DNA from: Phormidium sp. SL48-SHIP
GTDB lineage: Bacteria > Cyanobacteriota > Cyanobacteriia > Cyanobacteriales > Geitlerinemataceae
Assembly (NCBI GenBank): GCA_004299065.1
Contig: SIHH01000011.1
Span: 1-33,688 of the forward strand
Direction of reading: 5' to 3'
Length of the DNA stretch: 33,688 nucleotides
Shown: in pieces, positions 16,018 to 23,495 of the stretch
How the letters are laid out: every line of letters starts with the position of its first letter
Position numbering within the stretch: the first letter of the stretch is position 1
The notes under the pieces: generated by a model
Seen by the model: the letters and a program-made list of their open reading frames with translations, nothing else
Told to the model about the DNA's origin: nothing
Databases searched by the model: none
Program-made: the position numbers and the translations under genes

Positions 16018-16785
16018 GTGGCTTCAGCTTCTCATCCCCAATCTCGCTTCAAAGCCCCCAGAGCCGCCTTTCGCCGCTCTCGTAAGTTCCCGTTGCCCTC
16101 AGGCCTCAAACGACCCCGCCTGCAACGGGAAACCCTGGCTTGGGGAACCGCTGCGGCCCTTGGCGGGACCATGCTCGTGTGGAACTGGAAACTCTTTCTG
16201 GCCACCGGAACCGGCATGAGTGCCACCCTCGGAGTCTATCTCCTCGTGCAGTCCAACTGGCGACTGCGTTGGGCCGACCTTCGCCGCTGGTTCTCCGGGT
16301 CCCAACGGCCCATCGTCCTAGCCGCCGTCACCGGAGGACTGACCACCGTCTCGACCTACATGGCCACCGCCATCTGGGTCACCTCCGACAATCACTGGAT
16401 GGCCAGCGGCTTTATCCTCGAAGGACTCGCCACCCTAGCCATCTTAGGATTACTCGCCTGGCAAACCCTCCATCGAGTGTTAGGACGAGATCACGTCGAT
16501 CTCAACGGAATGCTGAGCCAACTGAGCCAAGATGACCCCCTCAAACAAGTCATGGCCCTGCGTCAACTCGAACGGTGGATTCTTGGGGAACTCCTGGACG
16601 AACAAGAACAACAGACCATTCTCGATTGTTGTCGGGTCTTACTGACGCGGGATCTCGATCCCGTGGTTCGGGAGGCGGCCTTAGCCTTGCTGGCCAGTCA
16701 ATCGACCCAAGAGTCCTTAACCCTCGTTTCGCCAGGACTCAACCTCAGAGTTGCCCGCAAAACCGCGAAACAGCGGCAAGCCTAA
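16018..16785 (+). CDS. Membrane protein with HEAT/armadillo-like C-terminal part
   Basis: The protein has about 255 residues from GTG 16018, or 275 if it starts at TTG 15958; neither has a clear Shine-Dalgarno sequence. A very basic N-terminus precedes membrane segments: LAWGTAAALGGTMLVWNW, a short second helix around TLGVYLLVQ, PIVLAAVTGGLTTVSTYMATAIWV, and FILEGLATLAILGLLAWQTL. The cytoplasmic C-terminus (SQLSQDDPLKQVMALRQLERWIL ... DPVVREAALALLAS) resembles armadillo/HEAT repeats. Similar proteins are widespread in cyanobacteria without known function. The gene is convergent with the DUF4332 gene and separated from it by a hairpin. Confidence 0.7.
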   Translation: MASASHPQSRFKAPRAAFRRSRKFPLPSGLKRPRLQRETLAWGTAAALGGTMLVWNWKLFLATGTGMSATLGVYLLVQSNWRLRWADLRRWFSGSQRPIVLAAVTGGLTTVSTYMATAIWVTSDNHWMASGFILEGLATLAILGLLAWQTLHRVLGRDHVDLNGMLSQLSQDDPLKQVMALRQLERWILGELLDEQEQQTILDCCRVLLTRDLDPVVREAALALLASQSTQESLTLVSPGLNLRVARKTAKQRQA

Positions 16786-16790
16786 GCGGT

Positions 16791-16818
16791 AATGGTGGCC
16801 ACCTCGATGGCCACCGTT
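16791..16818. terminator. Hairpin between convergent genes
   Basis: AATGGTGGCC pairs with GGCCACCGTT around an 8-nt loop (ten pairs with one G-U), between the stops of two convergent genes. There is no T tract, so bidirectional termination is plausible but not certain. Confidence 0.45.
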
Positions 16819-16833
16819 GCCTTAACCGTTCCC

Positions 16834-17274
16834 TTAATTAAGGGGTTTGACACATTGAGCGGCCTGAATCCAACTCACCACATCGCCACGAGAGGGACAA
16901 ACCGTCGTCTGGCGTGTCGCCGAGACACAGAGGCGCATCAACTGAGGATAAAACCGTTGAATCTGAGTTTGTCCGAGTTGTTGGGGAGAGACCACACCAC
17001 AGTGCAGCACTAACCCACAATACTGATATCCCACCCCAGGAATCCGCGCTAAATCAGCTAAAACCGCCCATTTCTTAACATGATGGGCGGAAATTTTCAG
17101 TTTCGCGGCCAAATCTTCCACACCCTGGGGTTTACGAGTTTGATTCAGGAGTTGATACGTCGTTTTAATCCCACAAGACCCAAGGCGATCGCAGTCAGCG
17201 GCCTTGAGTCCCGGAATTTTGGCGATCGCCCAGTTTCCAGACGACGGTGAATCGGTTGACCTCATATGAACCAT
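16834..17274 (-). CDS. DUF4332 helix-hairpin-helix-like protein
   Basis: From ATG 17274 the protein has 146 residues. It contains two helix-hairpin-helix-like units, IAKIPGLKAADCDRLGSCGIKTTYQLL and LADLARIPGVGYQYCGLVLHCGV, characteristic of DUF4332, a predicted DNA-binding or nucleic-acid-related fold. The remainder (QIQRFYPQLMRLCVSATRQTTVCPSRGDVVSWIQ) also fits cyanobacterial members. The start is uncertain: another ATG lies 9 bases downstream, and an upstream non-ATG extension is unlikely. Function is unknown. Confidence 0.75.
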   Translation of the reverse strand: MVHMRSTDSPSSGNWAIAKIPGLKAADCDRLGSCGIKTTYQLLNQTRKPQGVEDLAAKLKISAHHVKKWAVLADLARIPGVGYQYCGLVLHCGVVSPQQLGQTQIQRFYPQLMRLCVSATRQTTVCPSRGDVVSWIQAAQCVKPLN

Positions 17275-17708
17275 AACGCTAAACGTAAACAATATCGGTC
17301 TCGGCGGGTTTCGACGCGAACAACTCACGCCAAATATAGATAAAATGGGACTGTTTCGGGGACAATGGCTGAGACGATTCGATTAAGTGTCAAATGTACC
17401 GAAAGGCGATCGCACCATTCCATCCCTAGGGACTCTATCCTTTTCCCTGGCGATCGACTTATCCTTTAGTGTACACCACCCCAGGGGGCAGAGTGAGCAA
17501 CGATGACGAAATCTCTAAGCAAAACCGGCGATCTGAGTCATCCTTAAACCCCAGACCCTAGTCCCCTAACCAATAACAGAAACTGAACCTCTATTAAACT
17601 TGCGTATTAACGGGTCTAGCCAACACTCTCAGCACAGCCTATCCCAACATCAGCATGAGACCACAGACCCAAACCATCACCCCTAAACTTGAGGATTGAT
17701 AAACTCTT
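17275..17708. other. Non-coding intergenic region
   Basis: About 430 bases lie between the divergent DUF4332 and pilT-like genes. It holds two HIP1-type sites (near 17406 and 17451) and AT-rich patches near 17330-17345 and 17590-17605 that may be promoters. No gene, RNA or clear repeat was seen. Confidence 0.6.
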
Positions 17709-18938
17709 ATGGTCAACCAACCTAGTCATTCCGGCAATTCCAGTTCCTCCAAAAACGCCAAATCTAGCAGCCATCGACAACCGCCTCCCCCACCCCCCCA
17801 ACGGCGAGTCGCCAGCCAAGCCAAACCCCCAACATTTGACACCTCCATTGAAAAACTGGTGGTGACCGCCCTAGACAAAAAAGCCTCTGATATTCACATT
17901 CGCGTGGCTCATAAACCCCGCGTGCGCATTCGCGGCGAAATGGTTGAACTCAGTCAAGAAATGCTCACCACCGCCGAAATTTTCGATCAATATCTGCGAG
18001 AGATCATCCCCGCCGCCCAACGAAAACAATTTCGAGCCGAAAAAGAACTCGATACCGCCATCTTTTACCCCAATCTCGTGCGCTGTCGAGTCAACTGTTT
18101 CGACAGCCTCTCCGGAGGCGCCATGGTGCTGCGACTCATTAGCTTAGAAATTCCCAGCATCGACAGTTTACGACTTCCTCAAGTCATCAAAAAAATCGTC
18201 CAAGCCCCCCAAGGACTCGTCCTAATTACCGGACCAACAGGTTCCGGAAAATCCACCACCATGGCCGCCGCCATCCAACATCTCAATCAGAACTTTGCCA
18301 AACATATCGTCACCATCGAAGATCCCATCGAATTTGTCCACAACTCACAAAAAAGCCTAATTAGCCAGCGAGAAGTCGGCTTACATACCCACGAATTTCA
18401 CCAAGCCTTGCGAGCCGTACTGCGCGAAGATCCCGACGTCATTTTGATTGGGGAAATGCGCGATCGCATCACCATCAACACCGCCCTGCAAGCCGCCCAA
18501 ACCGGACACCTCGTCATGGGAACCCTGCACACCCGCAACGCCATCGACTCCGTCAACCGCCTCGTCAACCTCTACCCTCCCGACGAACAGTCCATCGTGC
18601 GCCTGCAACTCGCCGAATCCCTCGTCGCCGTCATCGCCCAACAACTCCTACCCACAACCGATCGCCAACGAGTCGCCGTCCATGACATTCTCATCAACAC
18701 CCCCGCCATGAAAGATTACCTGATCCGGGGTGAAGAAGACGAAGCCTTCCACCTCATGAAAACCGACCAAATCGAAGGAATGCAAGTCCTCAACCAAGCC
18801 CTCTATCGCGAAATTCTCGATGGACGCATTACCATTGAAGATGCCCATCAAATCTCTCCCGATCCAGGAGAACTCGAACGGCTCATGCGTACCGGAGGCT
18901 ACGATGCGTCCTCCTCCCCACGGGAATGGCAAGGATAA
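17709..18938 (+). CDS. Type IV pilus retraction ATPase, PilT family
   Basis: The 409-residue protein has a disordered, Ser- and Pro-rich N-terminus (QPPPPPPQRR), then the PilT core: SDIHIRVAHKPRVRIRGEM, Walker A GPTGSGKST from residue 175, Asp box TIEDPIEFVH, Walker B VILIGEMRD, and His box GHLVMGTLHTRNA. PilT hexamers depolymerise the pilus and drive twitching. Cyanobacteria carry more than one PilT-type gene, used in motility and phototaxis. The Pro-rich extension and divergent ends suggest a PilT2-like paralogue rather than the canonical PilT1, but this is tentative. All catalytic motifs are intact. No other pilus genes are in the window. Confidence 0.9.
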   Translation: MVNQPSHSGNSSSSKNAKSSSHRQPPPPPPQRRVASQAKPPTFDTSIEKLVVTALDKKASDIHIRVAHKPRVRIRGEMVELSQEMLTTAEIFDQYLREIIPAAQRKQFRAEKELDTAIFYPNLVRCRVNCFDSLSGGAMVLRLISLEIPSIDSLRLPQVIKKIVQAPQGLVLITGPTGSGKSTTMAAAIQHLNQNFAKHIVTIEDPIEFVHNSQKSLISQREVGLHTHEFHQALRAVLREDPDVILIGEMRDRITINTALQAAQTGHLVMGTLHTRNAIDSVNRLVNLYPPDEQSIVRLQLAESLVAVIAQQLLPTTDRQRVAVHDILINTPAMKDYLIRGEEDEAFHLMKTDQIEGMQVLNQALYREILDGRITIEDAHQISPDPGELERLMRTGGYDASSSPREWQG

Positions 18939-19015
18939 AACGGTCATACCATTGTCATCAGGGTGTCCTTACAATTATGACAAATTCCCAATTATCGGAG
19001 ATTGACTCACACATC

Positions 19016-19282
19016 ATGTCTGTTAAAAATGCCGAACAATTTTTAAAAGATGCACTTCACAATCCAGAATTAAGAGCTGCATTCGAGGACGCGAAAACGC
19101 CCCAAGACTTCTTCCAAATTAGCGAAAGCCTGGGCTATGACTTCTCCAGCCAAGATCTAGAAACCGTCATCTCCCAACATAGTCAGGGCGTCCAAATCCG
19201 GCGGCGAACCGGAATTTGGCATTGGTTGCGAACCGTCAACTGGATCGATCGCCAAGAAGCCCAATCCCAATCCACCCCCTAG
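19016..19282 (+). CDS. Nif11-domain small protein
   Basis: From ATG 19016 the protein has 88 residues: MSVKNAEQFLKDALHNPELR, then LGYDFSSQDLETVISQ, the Nif11 domain pattern. The basic tail QIRRRTGIWHWLRTVNW is typical of stand-alone cyanobacterial Nif11 proteins. Nif11 domains also serve as leaders of ribosomal peptide precursors, but here there is no double-glycine cleavage site, no core peptide and no modification enzyme nearby. Upstream in-frame ATG at 18977 is possible but the family starts at MSVK. Function is unknown. Confidence 0.8.
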   Translation: MSVKNAEQFLKDALHNPELRAAFEDAKTPQDFFQISESLGYDFSSQDLETVISQHSQGVQIRRRTGIWHWLRTVNWIDRQEAQSQSTP

Positions 19283-19443
19283 GAGTTGACACTCTCCTCG
19301 CTAACCCATCCACCGACTCCCGCTCCAGCCCGAGAGCGCGGATCACCTGATCACCCGAACCTTATTCCTGCTCTTCCCCCGAAACGACTCAAACAGGATA
19401 ATCTCGTTGTTAACCGTTCCATGTTATTGAGGTGAATTGACCC

Positions 19444-22338
19444 GTGGCGACTTGTTTTTCTCCCAGTTCAGCCCCAGTCTGGCTCCAGATCGTCCTCACA
19501 ACCAGCCTAATCGGGCTTAACCTCAACCCGAATCCCAGCCAAGCTCAAACCCTTATTCCCGCCAATGACGGAACCGGAACCCAAATCATCCGCGACGGCG
19601 ATCGCCACGACATCGATGGCGGGAGCCTCTCAGGAGACGGACAAAACCTCTTCCATAGCTTCGATCGCTTCGACCTCAACAGTGGAGAAACCGCCAACTT
19701 TCTCACCTCCCCCGAAATCCAAAACGTTCTCGGACGCATTGGCGGTGAAACCTCCCAAATCAACGGACTCCTGCAACTCACCGGAAGTCGCGCCAACCTC
19801 TACCTCCTCAACCCCGCCGGGATTCTCTTCGGCGCAAACGCTCAGCTCAATCTGCCCAGCTCCTTATTCGCCACCTCCGCCGCCGCCGTGACCTTCAACA
19901 ACGGCATCTTTAACCTCCTCGATACCCCCGACTATCAGACCCTCACCGGCGCTCCCACCGGCTTTCAATTCAACGGTGGCGGGGCCATGACCAGCCTCGC
20001 CCCCCTACAAGTCCCCGATACCCTGGCCCTGCTCGGAGGAGAGGTCAACGCCAGCGGCGATCTCAGCGCCGGACAAGTGCTAATTCAAGCGATTCCCGGA
20101 GAAGCCACCCTCCGCATCAGCCAACCAGGATTTGTCCTCAGCCTCGACCTCTCCGGGACCCCCGAGAGCCTCACCGACTTCCCAGAACTCCTGACTGGCT
20201 CCGATCGCGAGGGAGGCGAGGATCGCACCCTCGACACCTCCGGCGACGTTCCCCGCATCCAATCGGGTAATGTCAACATCGGCAACATCAACCTACAACC
20301 CCCCAGCGGCGAAAATCGTCAAGGCGTTGTCATCGACGCCGGCGGAACCCTCAGCACCGGCAACATCAACAGTTCCAGCGGCGACGGCGGCGGAGCCATC
20401 CGCTTACAGTCAGACGGAACTCTAACCACCGAGTCCCTCTTTTCGGGAGGGGGTGAGATCAGCCTCAACAGCGCCTCCGGCTCAATTCAGGCCGGCAACA
20501 TCAGCGCCACCAGTGTCTCCGGTGGCGATATCAGCCTCAACGCCGCCGAAGATATCCGCACCGGTTCCCTCGATAGCGAAGGCCTAGGGGGTGCCGGGGG
20601 CAACATCAGCAGCCGCGCCGGAGGAGAGGCCGAAATCCTCTCCGTCGATGGTCGCGGGACCACCTCCGGCGGCGACCTCAACCTACGCCAATCTCGCCTA
20701 CGAGTTCCCGGAACCGTGTCCTCGGGCCTGATTATCGATGAAGATCTCTCCCTGGCCACCTCAGACGGGGGAACCATCCAAGTGGAACTGACGGAATTTG
20801 GCGTTCCCTTTGAAGTGGGCAACCCGAGCGTCAGTGGCAGTTCCAGCAGTCTCAGCACCGAGAGCGATCGCCTCGATGCCCCCGCCACCTCCATTCCCGG
20901 AACCTTCAGCCAAGGCACCATTACCCTCACGTCCCCCGAAGCTCCCCCAGAGCCACCCCCCCAGCCGGAAGAGACTGAAGCCAGCGAGGAGATCGAACGG
21001 CTACAACGGATTCCCGGCCAAGAGATCGCCCAGATTGAAAGATTCGAGACCCCTCTCAACCCTGAAATTAGCTACACCAATGATTTCAGCAACTACTTAG
21101 ACCTAGAGCCGACCGTTGCCGTCAGTTTAGATGACAGTCGCGCCCTGTTAACGGACATCGAAGCCGAAACCGGTCAAAAACCGGCCCTAATTTACCTACA
21201 GTTTCTCCCCAGCGTTCAACTCGATCGCAGCCAAAAGAATCTCAAACAGATCGGCTCAGGACTCTTGCAAATCGAGACAGATCCCCTCAATGATGGCTTG
21301 GAAATGCTGGTGGTTACCGCTGACGGAGAGCCAGTTCGCGTTGTTCTCAATGACGTGACGCGATCGCAAGTGATGGAAGCGGCCTTCGAGTTGCGATCGA
21401 ACCTCACCAACCCTCGCCTACGCCGGAGCGATCGCTACCTTGACGCCTCACAACAACTCTACGACATCCTAATTCGTCCCCTCCAATCCACCTTCCAAGC
21501 ACGAGAGGTGACCAATCTCACCTTTATCTCCGACGAAGGATTGCGCACCCTACCCCTCGGTGCCCTACATGACGGCGAACAGTTCCTCATCGAACAGTAC
21601 AACATCGGCTTAATTCCCAGTTTGAGCCTCACCGATACCCGGCGTGGCAACATCCAAAACACCCAAGTCTTAGCCATGGGGGCCTCGATTTTTCCCTTTA
21701 ACGACAACCTCAGCCCCCTTCCCGCCGTATCCACCGAACTCGATACCATCAGCCAACAACTCTGGCCGGGAGTCAGCTTTCTCAACGAAGACTTTACCAT
21801 CGAGAACCTACGCCGCCAACGACAACAAACCCCCTTCGGCATCATCCACCTCGCCACCCACGGCGAATTTATCGATGGAGATGCCAGTAACTCCTATATC
21901 CAACTCTGGGATGAACGGCTCAACCTCAACGAAATTCGCCGCCTCAACCTCAACCGTCCCCCCGTTGAACTCCTCGTCTTAAGCGCCTGTCGCACCGCTG
22001 TGGGTAGTACTGAGGCAGAATTAGGATTTGCCGGACTGGCCGTGGCCTCAGGGGCCAAAAGCGCCCTAGGCAGCTTATGGTATGTCAGCGACGATGGAAC
22101 CCTCGGCCTAATGACCGAGTTCTATACCCAACTGCGTCAGGCCCCCACCCGCTCTGAGGCCATCCGTCAAGCCCAAATTGCCCTGTTAAATGGCGATGTC
22201 CGGGTTGAAAACGGTCAACTGATTACCTCGGAATTAACCTTCCCTCTACCCGGGGAACTGGCCGAACAAATCCCCGACCGAGACTTTAGCCATCCCTACT
22301 TTTGGTCAGCCTTTAGTCTCGTCGGTAATCCTTGGTAA
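19444..22338 (+). CDS. Two-partner-secreted CHAT-domain (caspase-like) protein
   Basis: The 964-residue protein starts at GTG 19444, about 8 bases after a GAGGTGA Shine-Dalgarno. Order: signal peptide to about 35 (SQA); haemagglutinin/TPS secretion domain about 36-175 (DGQNLFHSFDRFDLN ... NLYLLNPAGILFGANAQLNL); a Gly/Ser-rich beta-helix stretch about 255-410; a Pro/Glu linker about 500-530; and a CHAT domain about 560-964. The CHAT catalytic pair is His806 in HLATHGEF and Cys849 in LSACRTA. The domain ends YFWSAFSLVGNPW. TPS proteins cross the outer membrane through a TpsB/FhaC channel; none is encoded here. The architecture implies a surface or released cysteine protease. Its C-terminal part closely resembles the CHAT protein at 29452-30762. 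Confidence 0.92.
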   Translation: MATCFSPSSAPVWLQIVLTTSLIGLNLNPNPSQAQTLIPANDGTGTQIIRDGDRHDIDGGSLSGDGQNLFHSFDRFDLNSGETANFLTSPEIQNVLGRIGGETSQINGLLQLTGSRANLYLLNPAGILFGANAQLNLPSSLFATSAAAVTFNNGIFNLLDTPDYQTLTGAPTGFQFNGGGAMTSLAPLQVPDTLALLGGEVNASGDLSAGQVLIQAIPGEATLRISQPGFVLSLDLSGTPESLTDFPELLTGSDREGGEDRTLDTSGDVPRIQSGNVNIGNINLQPPSGENRQGVVIDAGGTLSTGNINSSSGDGGGAIRLQSDGTLTTESLFSGGGEISLNSASGSIQAGNISATSVSGGDISLNAAEDIRTGSLDSEGLGGAGGNISSRAGGEAEILSVDGRGTTSGGDLNLRQSRLRVPGTVSSGLIIDEDLSLATSDGGTIQVELTEFGVPFEVGNPSVSGSSSSLSTESDRLDAPATSIPGTFSQGTITLTSPEAPPEPPPQPEETEASEEIERLQRIPGQEIAQIERFETPLNPEISYTNDFSNYLDLEPTVAVSLDDSRALLTDIEAETGQKPALIYLQFLPSVQLDRSQKNLKQIGSGLLQIETDPLNDGLEMLVVTADGEPVRVVLNDVTRSQVMEAAFELRSNLTNPRLRRSDRYLDASQQLYDILIRPLQSTFQAREVTNLTFISDEGLRTLPLGALHDGEQFLIEQYNIGLIPSLSLTDTRRGNIQNTQVLAMGASIFPFNDNLSPLPAVSTELDTISQQLWPGVSFLNEDFTIENLRRQRQQTPFGIIHLATHGEFIDGDASNSYIQLWDERLNLNEIRRLNLNRPPVELLVLSACRTAVGSTEAELGFAGLAVASGAKSALGSLWYVSDDGTLGLMTEFYTQLRQAPTRSEAIRQAQIALLNGDVRVENGQLITSELTFPLPGELAEQIPDRDFSHPYFWSAFSLVGNPW

Positions 22339-22354
22339 TCGTATCCCTTCTCGA

Positions 22355-23227
22355 CTATCCCGGGCCGGAATCGCCTTCAGGAGTCGCCATCGCCTGAGTA
22401 ACCGCCGTCTGGCTGACGGTTTGATAGACCTCTTGAAAATAGCCTCGTAGCTGTTCGAGAGCGGCTGTTTGCGCTAAGGAGGCGTTTCCCGTCTGGGAGA
22501 GAACCGGAATCGGGCCGAGAACATCTAAGACGGTTTCCTGCGTCGGGGGAGGCGTAATCACCACTAACGAGGGGTCGAGAGCCTCGTCATAGGTCCAAAA
22601 TTGTTCAATTCTCAGGGGAGGGGAGGACGCGACGGCCTGCGGCGGCTCCTCAGATGGCTGACTGGGAAGAGAGTCGGAGACATCGGCCCGTTTTTCGCGC
22701 AGCGCGGCGATAATCTCCTCTTTACTGCGGCCTCGCAACTGGAAGAGCAGAAAGGGATCTTCACCGAAGCGATCGCCGAGAAGATGATAGACCGCAATAA
22801 TATGTTTACAGGGGTTCGCTTTATCGGGACAAGAACAGCGCGATCGCACCTCTTGCAAACTAAAGGGAAATAACCGCAAGCCATTGGCCGCAAACACATC
22901 TTCAATGTTGGTGGGCATTTCTCCGGCTAATAATTTCGCTGAATGGAGCGCCTGTTCTGATAAGGTATTCACCACATATTGCCAATCTTCATTGCTAAAG
23001 GCATCGAGCCAAATTGACAATTCATAGGGCTTATCTTCACTCCCTTGAACCGTAGCCAAAACCTTTTTATCTTCAAAGCGAATCGTTAAGACATTCCCTT
23101 GTCGTGCGTAATTTCGCCCTCGTTCTAGGCGTTTTTTGAAGCGATATTTTTGCAACAGATCGAGCCATTGCTCAACCCACCATTCCTGTTCTTGATTGCC
23201 ATTTAATCGCTCTCCAGAATAGACCAT
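22355..23227 (-). CDS. SWIM zinc-finger protein
   Basis: From ATG 23227 the protein has 290 residues. The SWIM motif CSCPDKANPCKH (C131, C133, C140, H142) fits C-x-C-x(n)-C-x-H. Before it lies a typical N-terminal region (RFKKRLERGRNYARQGNVLTIRFED) with strands that resemble other SWIM proteins, often partners of SNF2 helicases. No helicase is adjacent here. The C-terminal half is acidic and Pro-rich. A longer reading frame begins inside the palindromic repeat at 23281-23390; that N-terminus is rejected as repeat-derived. It is convergent with the TPS-CHAT gene, with only 16 bases between stops. Confidence 0.85.
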   Translation of the reverse strand: MVYSGERLNGNQEQEWWVEQWLDLLQKYRFKKRLERGRNYARQGNVLTIRFEDKKVLATVQGSEDKPYELSIWLDAFSNEDWQYVVNTLSEQALHSAKLLAGEMPTNIEDVFAANGLRLFPFSLQEVRSRCSCPDKANPCKHIIAVYHLLGDRFGEDPFLLFQLRGRSKEEIIAALREKRADVSDSLPSQPSEEPPQAVASSPPLRIEQFWTYDEALDPSLVVITPPPTQETVLDVLGPIPVLSQTGNASLAQTAALEQLRGYFQEVYQTVSQTAVTQAMATPEGDSGPG

Positions 23228-23280
23228 AATTTTATCATTTGTTGTGTTTAACTTCTGTTTGATTCGTTTTCGTTTCCGCC

Positions 23281-23422
23281 CCTCGTGACTTGGCTTCAGC
23301 CAAGTCATGCCCCTGGGGAGGCTCTGCCTCCCGAGTGCAGGCGGCAGAGCCGCCCAACGTCCGTGTCATGGCTGGAGCTATGGCACGAGGAAAGGGGAAA
23401 TGGCTGGAGGCATGACACGAGG
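23281..23422. repeat. Nested palindromic repeat element, copy 2, with extra right arm
   Basis: 23281-23390 matches the element at 2812-2922: CCTCGTGACTTGGCT start, GGAGGCTCTGCCTCC and GGCGGCAGAGCCGCC hairpins, and CACGAGG end. An additional right arm (TGGCTGGAGGCATGACACG) follows at 23401-23422, so part of the element is duplicated. It lies upstream of the SWIM gene. Confidence 0.8.
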
Positions 23423-23495
23423 AAACCCTTATCTTAACCGATGATTAAATAACAACAATCACCGGGTATACAACGAATCGCCTACCCAACAAATC

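Noticed and set aside
19016-19282. Ribosomal peptide (RiPP) precursor
   Set aside because: There is no double-glycine site, core peptide, lanthionine synthetase or radical-SAM maturase nearby.
20487-21059. 190-residue minus-strand reading frame inside the TPS-CHAT gene
   Set aside because: It is low-complexity, rich in Ser, Arg and Pro, and antisense to a well-supported domain region.
23228-23308. 27-residue N-terminal extension of the SWIM-finger protein
   Set aside because: Part of it is encoded by the palindromic repeat and is rich in Lys and Arg; the ATG at 23227 fits better.
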